A stretch of DNA of 64,000 nucleotides from Aphanothece sacrum FPU1 (GTDB lineage: Bacteria; Cyanobacteriota; Cyanobacteriia; Cyanobacteriales; Microcystaceae). Shown here piece after piece: positions 27,550 through 36,005 of this stretch (positions within the stretch are counted from its first letter, which is position 1; the number at the start of each line of letters is the position of its first letter). The stretch spans positions 248,001 through 312,000 of the forward strand of contig NZ_BDQK01000016.1 in assembly GCF_003864295.1 (NCBI RefSeq), in the 5' to 3' direction. The notes beneath the pieces were generated by a model. It ran no database searches. It was not told where the DNA came from and saw only the letters and a program-made list of their open reading frames with translations. The translations under genes were made by a program, and so were the position numbers.

Positions 27550-28822
27550 CTGGCGTGGGGACATAAAAATCTATAAGCTAGACTTAATCAGGGATATAGC
27601 CCGTCGTCCTCGTCGATAATAGGCGCGTTTTTCGGGGCTTAATTGCATTAATGCCTGGGCTTCAACGGTAAATAAATCACAAGAGTCAACCCAATCTTTT
27701 CCATGAAGACCGATATAAAAGTTACTGTGTCTCCGTCGCATTTTCTTGTTTTTTCTGACTCTCCCCACATATTTTGCCAATCCTTTCTCTTTAATAATTT
27801 TTCCAGAAAATGTTGCCATTGAATAAGCTAGAGTAATCAATATAATTAAGGAAGTAAGGCGATGTCCTGTTAATTTCGTTCTTTCTAAATCATAACCACC
27901 TTTCTTAAAATCCCGAAACATTTCCTCAATACAAAATCTCTTTTTATAAGCGTCAATCGTCTCATCAATACTGGTTAAATTTGTGATAATAAACCAAGCT
28001 TCTTTTGTCTCTATTCCTCTATACTTCTTTTTCCATTTCGCCACTATATTACTGCCTATAAATCCTTTTGTTTTCGTAACTTTAACTCCTTGATAAAATA
28101 AAGACATTCCTGAAGATAATCCTAAATCTTTTAGTCGCGTCCACATTTCCTTTTCTACTTCAATATAGTTGCTTTTCTTCAATCTGAGTGCATAATAAAC
28201 TCTTTTTTGTCCATGTAACCATTTTGCTAGTTCAACTGAGCAGAATTCTCTATCCCCTAAGACAACTATTTTATATTCTTTTAGAAAGAGTAATATTCGG
28301 GCTAATATACTTTTCTGTGTGTCAAAGTTACTATTACCGATGTGATCTAGCAACTCAAAATATAAGGGAATTCCTCTATTATCAATTACCAGACTTACCA
28401 TCAAAATATTAATCAACCCCCATTGGGTTCTATCTATGGCAATATGTAAGACATCTCCTGTACTAAATGATTGCTTTAACCACTGTTTTATGATAGGTAT
28501 CCATACTCCTTCAATTGTCAAACAAGGAATCTCGAAAAACCGTTTTAACTTTTTTCTCTTACTTTCAAATAAAATGGGACTGGGAAAATAACTAGCTAAC
28601 TCATAAAACCTAATTTTCCTATATACTTGCACTAATTCTATCATGATTAACAGTATTAAATATTCCGATTTTTTCAGATACTTTGTTAAATGGTTGTTAT
28701 AAATTTCTGGTAACATTTTGGGTTTAGACGGCGATCGCTAAAAAAAGAACATTTTCTTTTTACCATGTTTTGCTCTTTTCGTCATCTGGTAAGGCTTTCA
28801 GGGTTTCATGTCCCCACGCCAG
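27550..28822 (-). mobile_element. IS4-family insertion sequence, copy 2 (1273 bp)
   Basis: Bounded by CTGGCGTGGGGACAT and its complement and flanked by perfect 9-bp direct repeats AACACTCCG. It is inserted in the PEP-CTERM gene. The orientation is opposite to copy 1; sequence and length match copy 1. Confidence 0.97.
27571..28716 (-). CDS. IS4-family DDE transposase (copy 2)
   Basis: A 381-residue transposase identical in protein sequence to the one at 10156-11301, with the same DDE residues and YREK motif (YKKRFCIEEMFRDFK). The 105 bp between the outer end and the start codon contain a HIP1-like GCGATCGC site, also present in copy 1. Confidence 0.95.
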   Translation of the reverse strand: MLPEIYNNHLTKYLKKSEYLILLIMIELVQVYRKIRFYELASYFPSPILFESKRKKLKRFFEIPCLTIEGVWIPIIKQWLKQSFSTGDVLHIAIDRTQWGLINILMVSLVIDNRGIPLYFELLDHIGNSNFDTQKSILARILLFLKEYKIVVLGDREFCSVELAKWLHGQKRVYYALRLKKSNYIEVEKEMWTRLKDLGLSSGMSLFYQGVKVTKTKGFIGSNIVAKWKKKYRGIETKEAWFIITNLTSIDETIDAYKKRFCIEEMFRDFKKGGYDLERTKLTGHRLTSLIILITLAYSMATFSGKIIKEKGLAKYVGRVRKNKKMRRRHSNFYIGLHGKDWVDSCDLFTVEAQALMQLSPEKRAYYRRGRRAISLIKSSL

Positions 28823-28831
28823 AACACTCCG
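28823..28831. repeat. Target site duplication of IS4 copy 2, right
   Basis: AACACTCCG, identical to 27541-27549. Confidence 0.95.
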
Positions 28832-29087
28832 TTGACATTGCCGGGGTAGCTAATGAAGGTATCCACTTGTAATAAACTATCATCAATGTCAAAATAACCG
28901 CTTCCCGCAGAATTAAAAGAAGTTCCAGAAAAATAAGTATAGGTCAATGGGACGCGAACGGTAGCCGCTTCAGCAGCAAAGGAAATGGTAGTTAAACCGA
29001 TGGCGGTAGCAGCGATCGCTAAAGAGGTTTTAAAGGACATTTATGACTCCTTAATAAAAAAACATGATTAGTTACGAAGCTTAACAC

Positions 29088-29100
29088 GGGGGGGGGGGGG
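29088..29100. repeat. G13 homopolymer upstream of the PEP-CTERM gene
   Basis: Thirteen consecutive G on the plus strand (C13 on the coding strand of the PEP-CTERM gene), 48 bp before its start codon. It is striking in such an A+T-rich neighbourhood. Confidence 0.9.
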
Positions 29101-29255
29101 AAGTCAAGTATGTTCAAAAAAATTTATATCTTTTAACAATTAATGCCTGATCAATAAAATATATCCCAGATTATCGTCAAAACAAGGCGAGAACCAAAGA
29201 CTAAGGATATTAATGCTATGATTATTAGTTGTAATGGTTCTTTATTTTCTCCTTT

Positions 29256-29672
29256 ATGTCTGCCAAAGATATTTTTCATGATGCAGTGAGAAAAGGATTA
29301 GAAAAAGAGGGTTGGCTGATTACCGATGACCCTTTAAGGCTTGAAGTGGGTGATGTTGAAATGTATGTTGATTTAGGAGCAGAACAACTTTTAGCCGCAG
29401 AAAAAGACTCAGAAAAAATAGCTGTTGAAATTAAAAGTTTTATTGGTAAATCCAGTATTTCAGAATTTCATACAGCCATTGGACAATGTTTGAACTATCG
29501 CATTGCTTTAGAAGAAAAACAACCCGAAAGACGGTTATATTTAGCTATTCCTTCAGATATTTATTATAGTTTTTTTGAGTTGCGATTTATTCAAACCGTT
29601 ATTAAACAATTGCAAATTCACTTAATTATTTACGATCCCATTGAGGAGGTTATTGTCGAATGGAAAAATTAG
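29256..29672 (+). CDS. xisH: XisH (fdxN-element excision-controlling-type protein)
   Basis: A 138-residue XisH protein: MSAKDIFHDAVRKGLEKEGW, DPLRLEV, then the nuclease-like core GAEQLLAAEKDSEKIAVEIK followed by FHTAIGQCLNYR. The E...VEIK pattern is a PD-(D/E)XK-type active site. XisH and XisI were described as factors controlling excision of the Anabaena fdxN element, but are widespread in non-heterocystous cyanobacteria, where their role is unknown. It overlaps xisI by 13 bp. Confidence 0.9.
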   Translation: MSAKDIFHDAVRKGLEKEGWLITDDPLRLEVGDVEMYVDLGAEQLLAAEKDSEKIAVEIKSFIGKSSISEFHTAIGQCLNYRIALEEKQPERRLYLAIPSDIYYSFFELRFIQTVIKQLQIHLIIYDPIEEVIVEWKN

Positions 29673-29995
29673 AAAAATATCGTCACTATGTTAAACAATT
29701 GATTACCGAATATTCTCAGATAGGAGCATCAAAAGATCCTATTGAACAACAGTTAATTTTTGATACCGTTAACGATCATTATCAATTAATGTATGTGGGT
29801 TGGCAAAATAGAAAAAGATATCATGGTTGTGTCTTACATCTTGACATTAAAAATAGCAAAATTTGGATTCAACATGATGGAACGGAGATTGGAATTGCCA
29901 ATGAATTAGTTAATTTAGGTGTTCCTAATGAGGATATTGTTTTAGCTTTTCATGAACCTTTAGTTAGACAATATACAGGGTTCGCAGTAGGTTAA
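29660..29995 (+). CDS. xisI: XisI (fdxN-element excision-controlling-type protein)
   Basis: A 111-residue XisI: MEKLEKYRHYVKQLITEYSQ, FDTVNDHYQLMYVGW, then the hallmark KIWIQHDGTEIGIANELVNL and GVPNEDIVLAFHEPLVRQYT. Translationally coupled with xisH (13-bp overlap). The pair resembles a two-component module of nuclease-fold protein plus small partner, and toxin-antitoxin-like behaviour is possible, but that is inference. No xisF recombinase or fdxN element ends are seen nearby. Confidence 0.9.
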   Translation: MEKLEKYRHYVKQLITEYSQIGASKDPIEQQLIFDTVNDHYQLMYVGWQNRKRYHGCVLHLDIKNSKIWIQHDGTEIGIANELVNLGVPNEDIVLAFHEPLVRQYTGFAVG

Positions 29996-30161
29996 TTTTT
30001 TAATTTTAAGCATTAGAGATGAAATAAGTCCGGTAGAACCTAAATTTTGTTTGAGGAGACATAACTATTGATGATGAACAGATGTTAGTATAGATTCATC
30101 GTGCTAAAACCCATTATGGGGAATAGTTGCTCTTTATGTCAGTTTACCAACTCAACCAGTA

Positions 30162-30953
30162 ATGACGACAACTCAAACCCTATCTCCTAGCCATACTCAC
30201 CCCAACAATGAGATAATCTATCCTCAAGGAGAATTTTGGAGTGATGAACCCCCATTGGAAACTAACTTACATCTGACTCAAATTATTTTATTGATTAAAT
30301 GTTTAGAATGGCTATGGCAAGATAGAGAAGATTACTTTGCCACAGGGAATTTAACAATTTATTATAGTCCCAATCAAAAGAAATCAGAATTCTTTCGTGG
30401 CCCCGATTTTTTTGTAGTATTAGGAACAACTAGAAACCTAAAGCGGAAAAGTTGGGTAGTGTGGCAAGAAGAGGGAAAATATCCTAATGTAATTATTGAA
30501 ATATTATCTGATAGTACTGCTAAAACAGATAGGGAGGAAAAGAAAGAAATTTATCAAAATACTTTTAGAACTCCTGATTATTTTTGGTTTGAGCCTTATA
30601 GTTTAGAGTTTGAAGGATATACATTAATTAGAGGAAAATATCAACCCATTGAACCCAATGAACAAGGATGGTTATGGAGTGAGGAATTGGGCTTATATTT
30701 AGGAATTTATGAAGATAAATTACGTTATTTTAGTGCTAATGGGGAATTAATCCCAACGCCTGAAGAAGCGGCCATTCAACAAAAGCAACAGAAGGAATAT
30801 GAACGTCAACAAAAAGAATTAGCCTTGCAACAACAGGAATATGAACGGCAACAGAAAGAATATGAACGTCAACAAAAAGAATTAGCCTTGAAAAAGATAG
30901 AGGAATTAACAGCAAAATTAAGAGAATTAGGCATTAATTCCGATGAAGTTTAA
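30162..30953 (+). CDS. Uma2-family putative endonuclease (paralogue 5)
   Basis: A 263-residue copy, almost identical to paralogue 4 (one visible domain change, NLKRKSW for NPKRKSW), but with a longer tail of about four heptad units. Its leader shares about 60 bp with the leader of paralogue 4 (GATGAACAGATGTTAGTATA, then TCAGTTTACCAACTCAACCA), with a 20-bp insertion. Downstream it is followed by a stub of the prpD gene, as paralogue 3 is followed by prpD itself. Confidence 0.8.
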   Translation: MTTTQTLSPSHTHPNNEIIYPQGEFWSDEPPLETNLHLTQIILLIKCLEWLWQDREDYFATGNLTIYYSPNQKKSEFFRGPDFFVVLGTTRNLKRKSWVVWQEEGKYPNVIIEILSDSTAKTDREEKKEIYQNTFRTPDYFWFEPYSLEFEGYTLIRGKYQPIEPNEQGWLWSEELGLYLGIYEDKLRYFSANGELIPTPEEAAIQQKQQKEYERQQKELALQQQEYERQQKEYERQQKELALKKIEELTAKLRELGINSDEV

Positions 30954-30990
30954 TCAATTTCTCGATTAACCGTATTGTCAACAAAAAATT

Positions 30991-31031
30991 ATGAAAATTC
31001 ATCAAATCCGAACCTATCCTCTAAAATATTA
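30991..31031 (+). pseudogene. Stub of a second prpD 5' end
   Basis: ATGAAAATTCATCAAATCCG, AACCTATCCT encodes MKIHQIRTYP, matching prpD residues 1-10 ([10 protein letters not shown]), after which similarity stops and the frame closes. The 40 bp before it also match the prpD leader (TTTAATCAATTT, GTATTGT). Confidence 0.8.
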
Positions 31032-31124
31032 ATTAAAATAGTATATTTAGCCTACTGTACATAGCAGGTGAGATACATCTTGTACCTTTATATCTCATGT
31101 GAAATATATAAATACAAAAAAGCA

Positions 31125-31310
31125 ATGAATAAACACAGCAAAAAACATAAATTTCAATTCTATTTTATCTATTTATTTATTAGTGTTAGTATAGTAATAA
31201 TTCTACCTTATATATTCTCTAAACCAATCATTGCCCAAACCTCAAAAGTTGAGCAAATTGCCCAATCTTCTAAAATTAAAGTTCAGAATCTCCAATTATT
31301 GGTTCTACAG
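31125..31310 (+). pseudogene. N-terminal part of a small exported/membrane protein, cut by an ISL3-type relic
   Basis: Starting at the ATG, MNKHSKKHKFQFYFIYLFIS introduces one strongly hydrophobic segment ending near AQTSKVEQIAQ, a signal-peptide-like pattern typical of cyanobacterial exported proteins. About 60 residues are present before the frame enters the inverted-repeat end of the mobile relic at 31303. No continuation is found after 31630. The family is not recognised. Confidence 0.4.
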
Positions 31311-31628
31311 GACTTATTATGCTAAAATGTTAGTAAATATTTGAGAAATTGCCAAAAATGAAGCGACAATTAACTAAACTTCTTAGTCTCCCAGGGTTAA
31401 TAGTAAAATCGCATAAACAATTAGAAAAAACTCTGATTTGAGAAATTCAAAATTGTTGGCTATTTTGAACAAAGAACAACTAACGCAGTAGTAGAAGGAA
31501 TTAATAACCGTTTAAAGGTTTTAAAACGTTGTGCTTTTGGGTTTAGAAATTTTGATAATTTCAAAAAAAGAGCCTTATTATTTTGGCATTTAACTGATAG
31601 TTTAGCATAATAAGTACTGTAGAACCCT
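31303..31628. mobile_element. Internally deleted ISL3-family element
   Basis: Ends are 26-bp inverted repeats starting GGTTCTACAG and ending TATTATGCTAAA (31303-31328), matched with one mismatch at 31603-31628. The inside keeps only the 3' end of a transposase gene. Flanking bases show no clear target duplication. The ends are about 85% identical to those of the 188-bp MITEs at 46335 and 52054. Confidence 0.75.
31468..31610 (+). pseudogene. ISL3-family transposase, C-terminal relic
   Basis: The frame reads EQRTTNAVVEGINNRLKVLK, RCAFGFRNFDNFKKRALLFW, HLTDSLA and a stop, which is the conserved C-terminus of ISL3 transposases and includes the catalytic glutamate in VVEGINNRLK. Upstream the frame is broken by stops. 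Confidence 0.8.
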
Positions 31629-31703
31629 AAATGTTCAGGGATATTTACAATTTCTAAACCGCGTGGTCGCAAAAGTGACGCAACAAACTCATGATTTTTA
31701 TAC

Positions 31704-32267
31704 CTACCTCTTATCTTCTTCAATTAACCATAATTTAGCCATGAAAAAACTAGCAATTGATTTAGCATCAATTAATTCTCCAGTTAAAATTGCCTGTTCA
31801 AATTCATCAAAACTCATTAAAATAACTTCAATATCTTCATCATCATCCTGTTGAGGTGGTTTCTCTAATTTTTCTAAATCTTGTGCTAAAAAAGCATAAA
31901 TATATTCATCAGAATAACCAGGGGCCAGAGGAAATTGACCTAAATAATTCCATTTGTGAGCATGATATCCCGTTTCTTCTTCTATTTCTCGTTGAATAGT
32001 AATAGACGCATCTTCATTAACTTCAAGAGTTCCGGCCGGAAATTCTAAAATACGTCCTTCTATCGCAAAACGATATTGTTTCACTAATACCAGTTTACCT
32101 TCTGATGTAATAGGAACTGCTAAGGCCCCTCCAGGATGACGAATACACTCCCAGTTACCCTCAACCCCATTCGGTAAACGTAAAGTATGAACATCAAAAT
32201 TAAATTTTCGTCCTCTATAAAAGAGACGTTGTTGTAAATAAGTTGGCGATTCTTTTTGATTAGACAT
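31704..32267 (-). CDS. Nudix hydrolase, ADP-ribose pyrophosphatase type
   Basis: A 187-residue Nudix protein. The complete Nudix box GTLEVNEDASITIQREIEEE (followed by TGY) fits Gx5Ex7REUxEExGU. Upstream VKQYRFAIEGRILEFPAGTL and the spacing resemble ADP-ribose/NDP-sugar pyrophosphatases (NudF type), which recycle ADP-ribose or other nucleoside diphosphate derivatives. It follows folK by 3 bp, so it belongs to the RND-folK-nudix operon. Confidence 0.88.
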   Translation of the reverse strand: MSNQKESPTYLQQRLFYRGRKFNFDVHTLRLPNGVEGNWECIRHPGGALAVPITSEGKLVLVKQYRFAIEGRILEFPAGTLEVNEDASITIQREIEEETGYHAHKWNYLGQFPLAPGYSDEYIYAFLAQDLEKLEKPPQQDDDEDIEVILMSFDEFEQAILTGELIDAKSIASFFMAKLWLIEEDKR

Positions 32268-32270
32268 AGA

Positions 32271-32780
32271 TTAATTTAAGAAATTATAGTCTCTAGGTTG
32301 ATAAAGATTAACACCTTCACAGTTTACCTTATTAAGTAGTTCAATGATCGTTTTTTTTGCAACTGGATGTATCCAATTTGGTGCAATTTCGGACAAAGGG
32401 ACTAATACAAATGCCCGTTCTATCATACCAGGATGAGGAACTTGTAAAATAGGAGTTTCTAAGATGAAATCACCATATAATAATAAATCCAAATCTAGGG
32501 TTCTTGGTCCCCATTTTTCTCGACGAATTCGCCCAAATTGTTGTTCAATATTAAGGAGAATTTGTAATAATGCTTCCGGGATTAAACAAGTTTCTAGGAT
32601 AGCACAACCATTGAGATAATCGGGTTGAGGTGGGCCAATGGGGGCGGTTTTATACCAATGAGAATGAGAAATTAAATCAATTGATGGGGTTTCGGATAAA
32701 AGAGTAATTGTTTTCTCCAAAATGAGTAAAGAATCTCCTAAATTACTTCCTAAAGCAATCGCACATTTAGCTTTATCCAT
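32271..32780 (-). CDS. folK: 2-amino-4-hydroxy-6-hydroxymethyldihydropteridine diphosphokinase
   Basis: A 169-residue HPPK: ALGSNLGDSL near the N-terminus, the substrate loop WYKTAPIGPPQPDYLNG and the signature EKWGPRTLDLDLLLYGD. It transfers pyrophosphate from ATP to 6-hydroxymethyl-dihydropterin in folate synthesis. It starts 6 bp after the RND gene stop; the association with an efflux pump looks incidental. Confidence 0.95.
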   Translation of the reverse strand: MDKAKCAIALGSNLGDSLLILEKTITLLSETPSIDLISHSHWYKTAPIGPPQPDYLNGCAILETCLIPEALLQILLNIEQQFGRIRREKWGPRTLDLDLLLYGDFILETPILQVPHPGMIERAFVLVPLSEIAPNWIHPVAKKTIIELLNKVNCEGVNLYQPRDYNFLN

Positions 32781-32786
32781 TCTTAA

Positions 32787-35450
32787 TTATTTTTGAATCT
32801 GTTTAAATTTGTTCACTGATAATTTACCCCAACTATCCTCTAGTAAAGTATACAAAACAGGAACAACAATTAAACTTAATAAAGATGAGGTTATTAATCC
32901 TCCAATAATAGCAACTGCCATCGGTTGTCTTAATTCGGCCCCTGCACCTAATCCTAACGCAATAGGTAACATTCCTAAAATCGTTGATGCAGTTGTCATC
33001 ACAATGGGACGTAAACGAGTTTCTCCTGTGGTTAAAATCGCCTCATAACGACTTATTCCCCTTTGTCGTAACTGATTAATATAATCCATCAATAATACGG
33101 CATTTTTATTTAATAATCCTAATAAGAAAATTAAGCCGATTAAAGAAATCATACCAAACTCACTTTGAGTAATTAATAAACCAAACATGGCCCCGACAAT
33201 AGAAAGGGGTAAAGATAACACCACTACTAAGGGTTCTAACCACCGTCCAAACGGAATATATAACACAGTTAACATACAAATAATTGCCAAAATTAATGCA
33301 AATCCAAATTCCTGAAAAATACTACGAACTTGTGCTGATGCACCTTGTACATCTAACTTAACCCCTGATGGCACGATAGTTTTAGCTGTTTTGACGACTT
33401 TATTAGTAACATCTCCTAAGCCAACTTCTTCTAGTAAATTAGCAGTTATATAAACAACTCTTTGTTGTTGGAAATGCTCAATAATTAGATTATTTTTGTC
33501 TCCAGATATTTTAATATCAACTAAACCAGGAATGTCTTTAAGCTGTTTTTTGAGAGTTTCTGCTGTTTGATTAAGAGTTTGTAAATTCTCTCCTAATAAC
33601 GCCACTTTTAGGGGTGCATCGTCTCCTGTTTCCACAAATAAAATATCTTCTATACTAATAGTTCCCCCTTTTAATGGAGGTAATTTTTCTCTAATTTTTT
33701 CCTGCATTTCACTGGTGTTAAGTTGGCGATCGCTTTTTAATTGAACATGAATTTTTCCCTTCAAAGGATTTCCTTGAAATCCGGCGATAATATAAGCTGA
33801 TTCTACATTAGCATTGTCTAAGGCTATTCCTTCTAATTTTTTACCCACTCTATAAGTTTTTCGTAATAAAAAACTCTCTGGAGATTTAGCTATTTCTCCG
33901 AGTAAAGAAGAACCGCTATCATCGGTTTTATTTGCTTCAATATTCTTGAGAAATCTTGCAGGAATTTTCGGAGTTGGTAAGGTATAGATAATATTAAATT
34001 CTCCCCGATCAAGTTTAGGAATAAATCCTTTAGGAATCAAAGGAATTAAACTAACTCCTGCAACAAAACTCACCATAGCTATCCCAATAACTAGCTTACG
34101 ATGACTCAAAGACCAAATTAATAATTTACGATAAATTGGCACTAAAAAAGAATCAGTAAGGCTTTTTTTAGTTGCTTTTATTGGATTAGGTTTCATCCAA
34201 TAAATAGCTAATACTGGAGATAAAGTACGCGCCACTAATAAAGAAATTAATACGGATGCTGCTACCGTAATACCAAAGGGTTTAAAGAATTGTCCTAAAT
34301 TGCCCCCAATAAAAGCAATAGGAAGAAAAACAGCCGCTAAAGTTAAGGTAGAAACTGTTACAGTTAAGCCAATTTCATCTGTCCCTTCAATTGCAGCTTG
34401 ACGGGGACTTTCTCCAAGATCAATATGTCTAGAAATATTTTCAACGTCTACAATGGCATCATCAACAATAATACCAATTACTAATGCTAGACCTAAAAGT
34501 GTAATAGTTTCTAAGTTAAATCCAGCAATAGCCATCACAATAAATGTTCCTAACAATGAGATAGGAATAGCTAAAGCTGTAATTAAAGTAGACTCAAAAT
34601 TCTTTAAAAAGAAGAAAATAATTAAAACAGCTAAAACAATCGCCCCAATTAGAGCTTCAATAGTAGCATTAGTAGCTTCTTCAATATAACCGGCTGGGGT
34701 ATCTCCTAAATTGAATTGTAGCTCAGGTAAGCTTTTTTTGACTTGTCCCATGACTTGCTCTACCTGACTCATCACATCTAAAGTATTAGCATCGGCCCGT
34801 TTAACAATTTGTAGGGCTAAACTATCGGTTTTATTAAACTGAATTAAAGTAGGAGGGTTAGTAGTAGGAGTATTTTCTATTTTTGTTTCTCTAAAATTAC
34901 CATCTCCTAATAAATCAACCCGAAGCAAACCAGATATTTTTTCTAGGGAAGGAACGATTTTATTTCTAACAATTTGAGCGACACTTTCTAGAGATTGGTT
35001 TTCACTCGAAATTGCATAAGTAACAACTATTGATTCATTTAAGTTAAAAGGAATGACCTCTAGAGTAGCATTCGGAGGCAAAGAGACATTTTTTAAAGCA
35101 GTTTCTACAGCTTTTGTAGAATCATCTAGGTTAGAACCTCCGGAAAAAGCTACATTAATAACTGCTTGTCCTGGATAGGTAGAAGAAAATACCTCTGCCC
35201 CAGACAGCGATCGCAAAGAGGTTTCAATAGGATTAGTTAATTTGGACTCAGTGACTTGGGTAGTGTCTAAGGTCGCACTAGCATTAACAATAACAACCGG
35301 AAAAGGAACTTCAGGAAAAAGGGCGTATTTGAGAGAACTAAAGGCAAACATTCCCGCAACAGCCACAGCAATCCAGAAAAATAAAGTAATTCGTGCGTAT
35401 TTAATAGCTAAACGAGAAATATTTAAGTTTTCTCGCAAGGATTGTTTCAT
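32787..35450 (-). CDS. RND-family efflux permease (AcrB/HAE1 type)
   Basis: An 887-residue RND permease. An N-terminal membrane helix (ITLFFWIAVAVAGMFAF) precedes the first porter domain. Conserved membrane motifs include the GxxxDD pair VIGIIVDDAIVDVENISRHI, whose aspartates carry protons, and the C-terminal helix group ending VVPVLYTLLE. It is shorter than the roughly 1050 residues of E. coli AcrB, mainly through reduced periplasmic loops. No membrane-fusion or outer-membrane partner gene is adjacent. Substrate unknown. Confidence 0.88.
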   Translation of the reverse strand: MKQSLRENLNISRLAIKYARITLFFWIAVAVAGMFAFSSLKYALFPEVPFPVVIVNASATLDTTQVTESKLTNPIETSLRSLSGAEVFSSTYPGQAVINVAFSGGSNLDDSTKAVETALKNVSLPPNATLEVIPFNLNESIVVTYAISSENQSLESVAQIVRNKIVPSLEKISGLLRVDLLGDGNFRETKIENTPTTNPPTLIQFNKTDSLALQIVKRADANTLDVMSQVEQVMGQVKKSLPELQFNLGDTPAGYIEEATNATIEALIGAIVLAVLIIFFFLKNFESTLITALAIPISLLGTFIVMAIAGFNLETITLLGLALVIGIIVDDAIVDVENISRHIDLGESPRQAAIEGTDEIGLTVTVSTLTLAAVFLPIAFIGGNLGQFFKPFGITVAASVLISLLVARTLSPVLAIYWMKPNPIKATKKSLTDSFLVPIYRKLLIWSLSHRKLVIGIAMVSFVAGVSLIPLIPKGFIPKLDRGEFNIIYTLPTPKIPARFLKNIEANKTDDSGSSLLGEIAKSPESFLLRKTYRVGKKLEGIALDNANVESAYIIAGFQGNPLKGKIHVQLKSDRQLNTSEMQEKIREKLPPLKGGTISIEDILFVETGDDAPLKVALLGENLQTLNQTAETLKKQLKDIPGLVDIKISGDKNNLIIEHFQQQRVVYITANLLEEVGLGDVTNKVVKTAKTIVPSGVKLDVQGASAQVRSIFQEFGFALILAIICMLTVLYIPFGRWLEPLVVVLSLPLSIVGAMFGLLITQSEFGMISLIGLIFLLGLLNKNAVLLMDYINQLRQRGISRYEAILTTGETRLRPIVMTTASTILGMLPIALGLGAGAELRQPMAVAIIGGLITSSLLSLIVVPVLYTLLEDSWGKLSVNKFKQIQK

Positions 35451-35489
35451 AGAATTGCCTAAAAGAATGTTACCTTGTTTGGTTATCGA

Positions 35490-35910
35490 AAAATTGGGTT
35501 TAAAACCCCGTCCTTTTAGGACTGCTTTGTGTTATACTATTAGAATCTTCAGGTTGAAATTCCGGCGTACATCGTGAAAATTCTACTGAAATAGTGTAGC
35601 ACTTTTGAGAGCGAAATAGAAAGACAAGAGCCACCGAAAACTCTTAAAACGCTCGCAGTAACCAATTTGCATTGGTGAATGAACAACTAAAAAAGCTTTT
35701 GTGGCAAGACAGATAGGGTAGGGCATACCCGAATCTTGCTTGAAATACCAAAACGCTTGGGGAGTCATCCACAAAAGGGTATCTAGATAACAAGTGATCT
35801 TCTAGCAAACTCGCATGGGACATAACCGTGTAAGACCTAAGTAGGGGTAGCTCGAAAGGGCGGTGCTTAGCGCAAGAATCCCCGCAGTTTTAGGGCGCGG
35901 GAGATTGTAT
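35490..35910 (+). mobile_element. Probable non-autonomous IS200/IS605-type relic
   Basis: The right end reads AGCGCAAGAATCCCCGC, AGTTTTAGGGC, GCGGGAG, the hairpin style of IS605-group right ends in cyanobacteria. The left end has GTTTAAAACCCCGTCCTTTT with a GTCCT/AGGAC stem. No tnpA or tnpB frame survives between them. The interior is rich in short stems (ACCAAT/ATTGGT, AAGAG/CTCTT, GAGCG/CGCTC), so a structured RNA is possible. The assignment rests on end similarity remembered from such elements. Confidence 0.4.
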
Positions 35911-36005
35911 TTAGGATGAGTTGGGAAGTCAAAAAAATAAAAAAACTTCCCGAAAAAAACCAAACAACTTAATTTTCTGTGATTTATTGCTGTTGGCTGG
36001 ATTTT

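Larger units (their letters stand above)
27204..29040 (-). pseudogene. PEP-CTERM-anchored exported protein, split by IS4 element
   Basis: The 5' part (29040-28823) encodes a signal peptide MSFKTSLAIAATAIGLTTIS with cleavage after AEA, and the 3' part (27540-27204) ends with the PEP-CTERM sorting signal: PIPEPLTVLGAGTALGFGA followed by FKRKLAKK. Removing the IS and one copy of its 9-bp target duplication restores one uninterrupted frame of exactly 555 bp (184 residues) across the joint ...NVNGVLGFSLS... The intact product would be exported and anchored or sorted at the cell surface by the exosortase pathway. The interruption is perfect and undecayed, so the gene was lost recently. A run of 13 G:C pairs lies 48 bp upstream of the start. 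Confidence 0.88.

Noticed and set aside
10050-28822. Composite transposon formed by the two inverted IS4 copies
   Set aside because: The span of about 18.8 kb contains core genes (zwf, rpaA) and copy 2 has its own perfect target duplication, so it arose as an independent insertion.
31460-31723. 87-codon minus-strand frame across the ISL3 relic
   Set aside because: Antisense to the transposase remnant and the end of the Nudix gene; composition explained by those.
35583-35774. 63-codon minus-strand frame
   Set aside because: Lies inside the IS605-like relic, has no recognisable motif and no ribosome-binding site.
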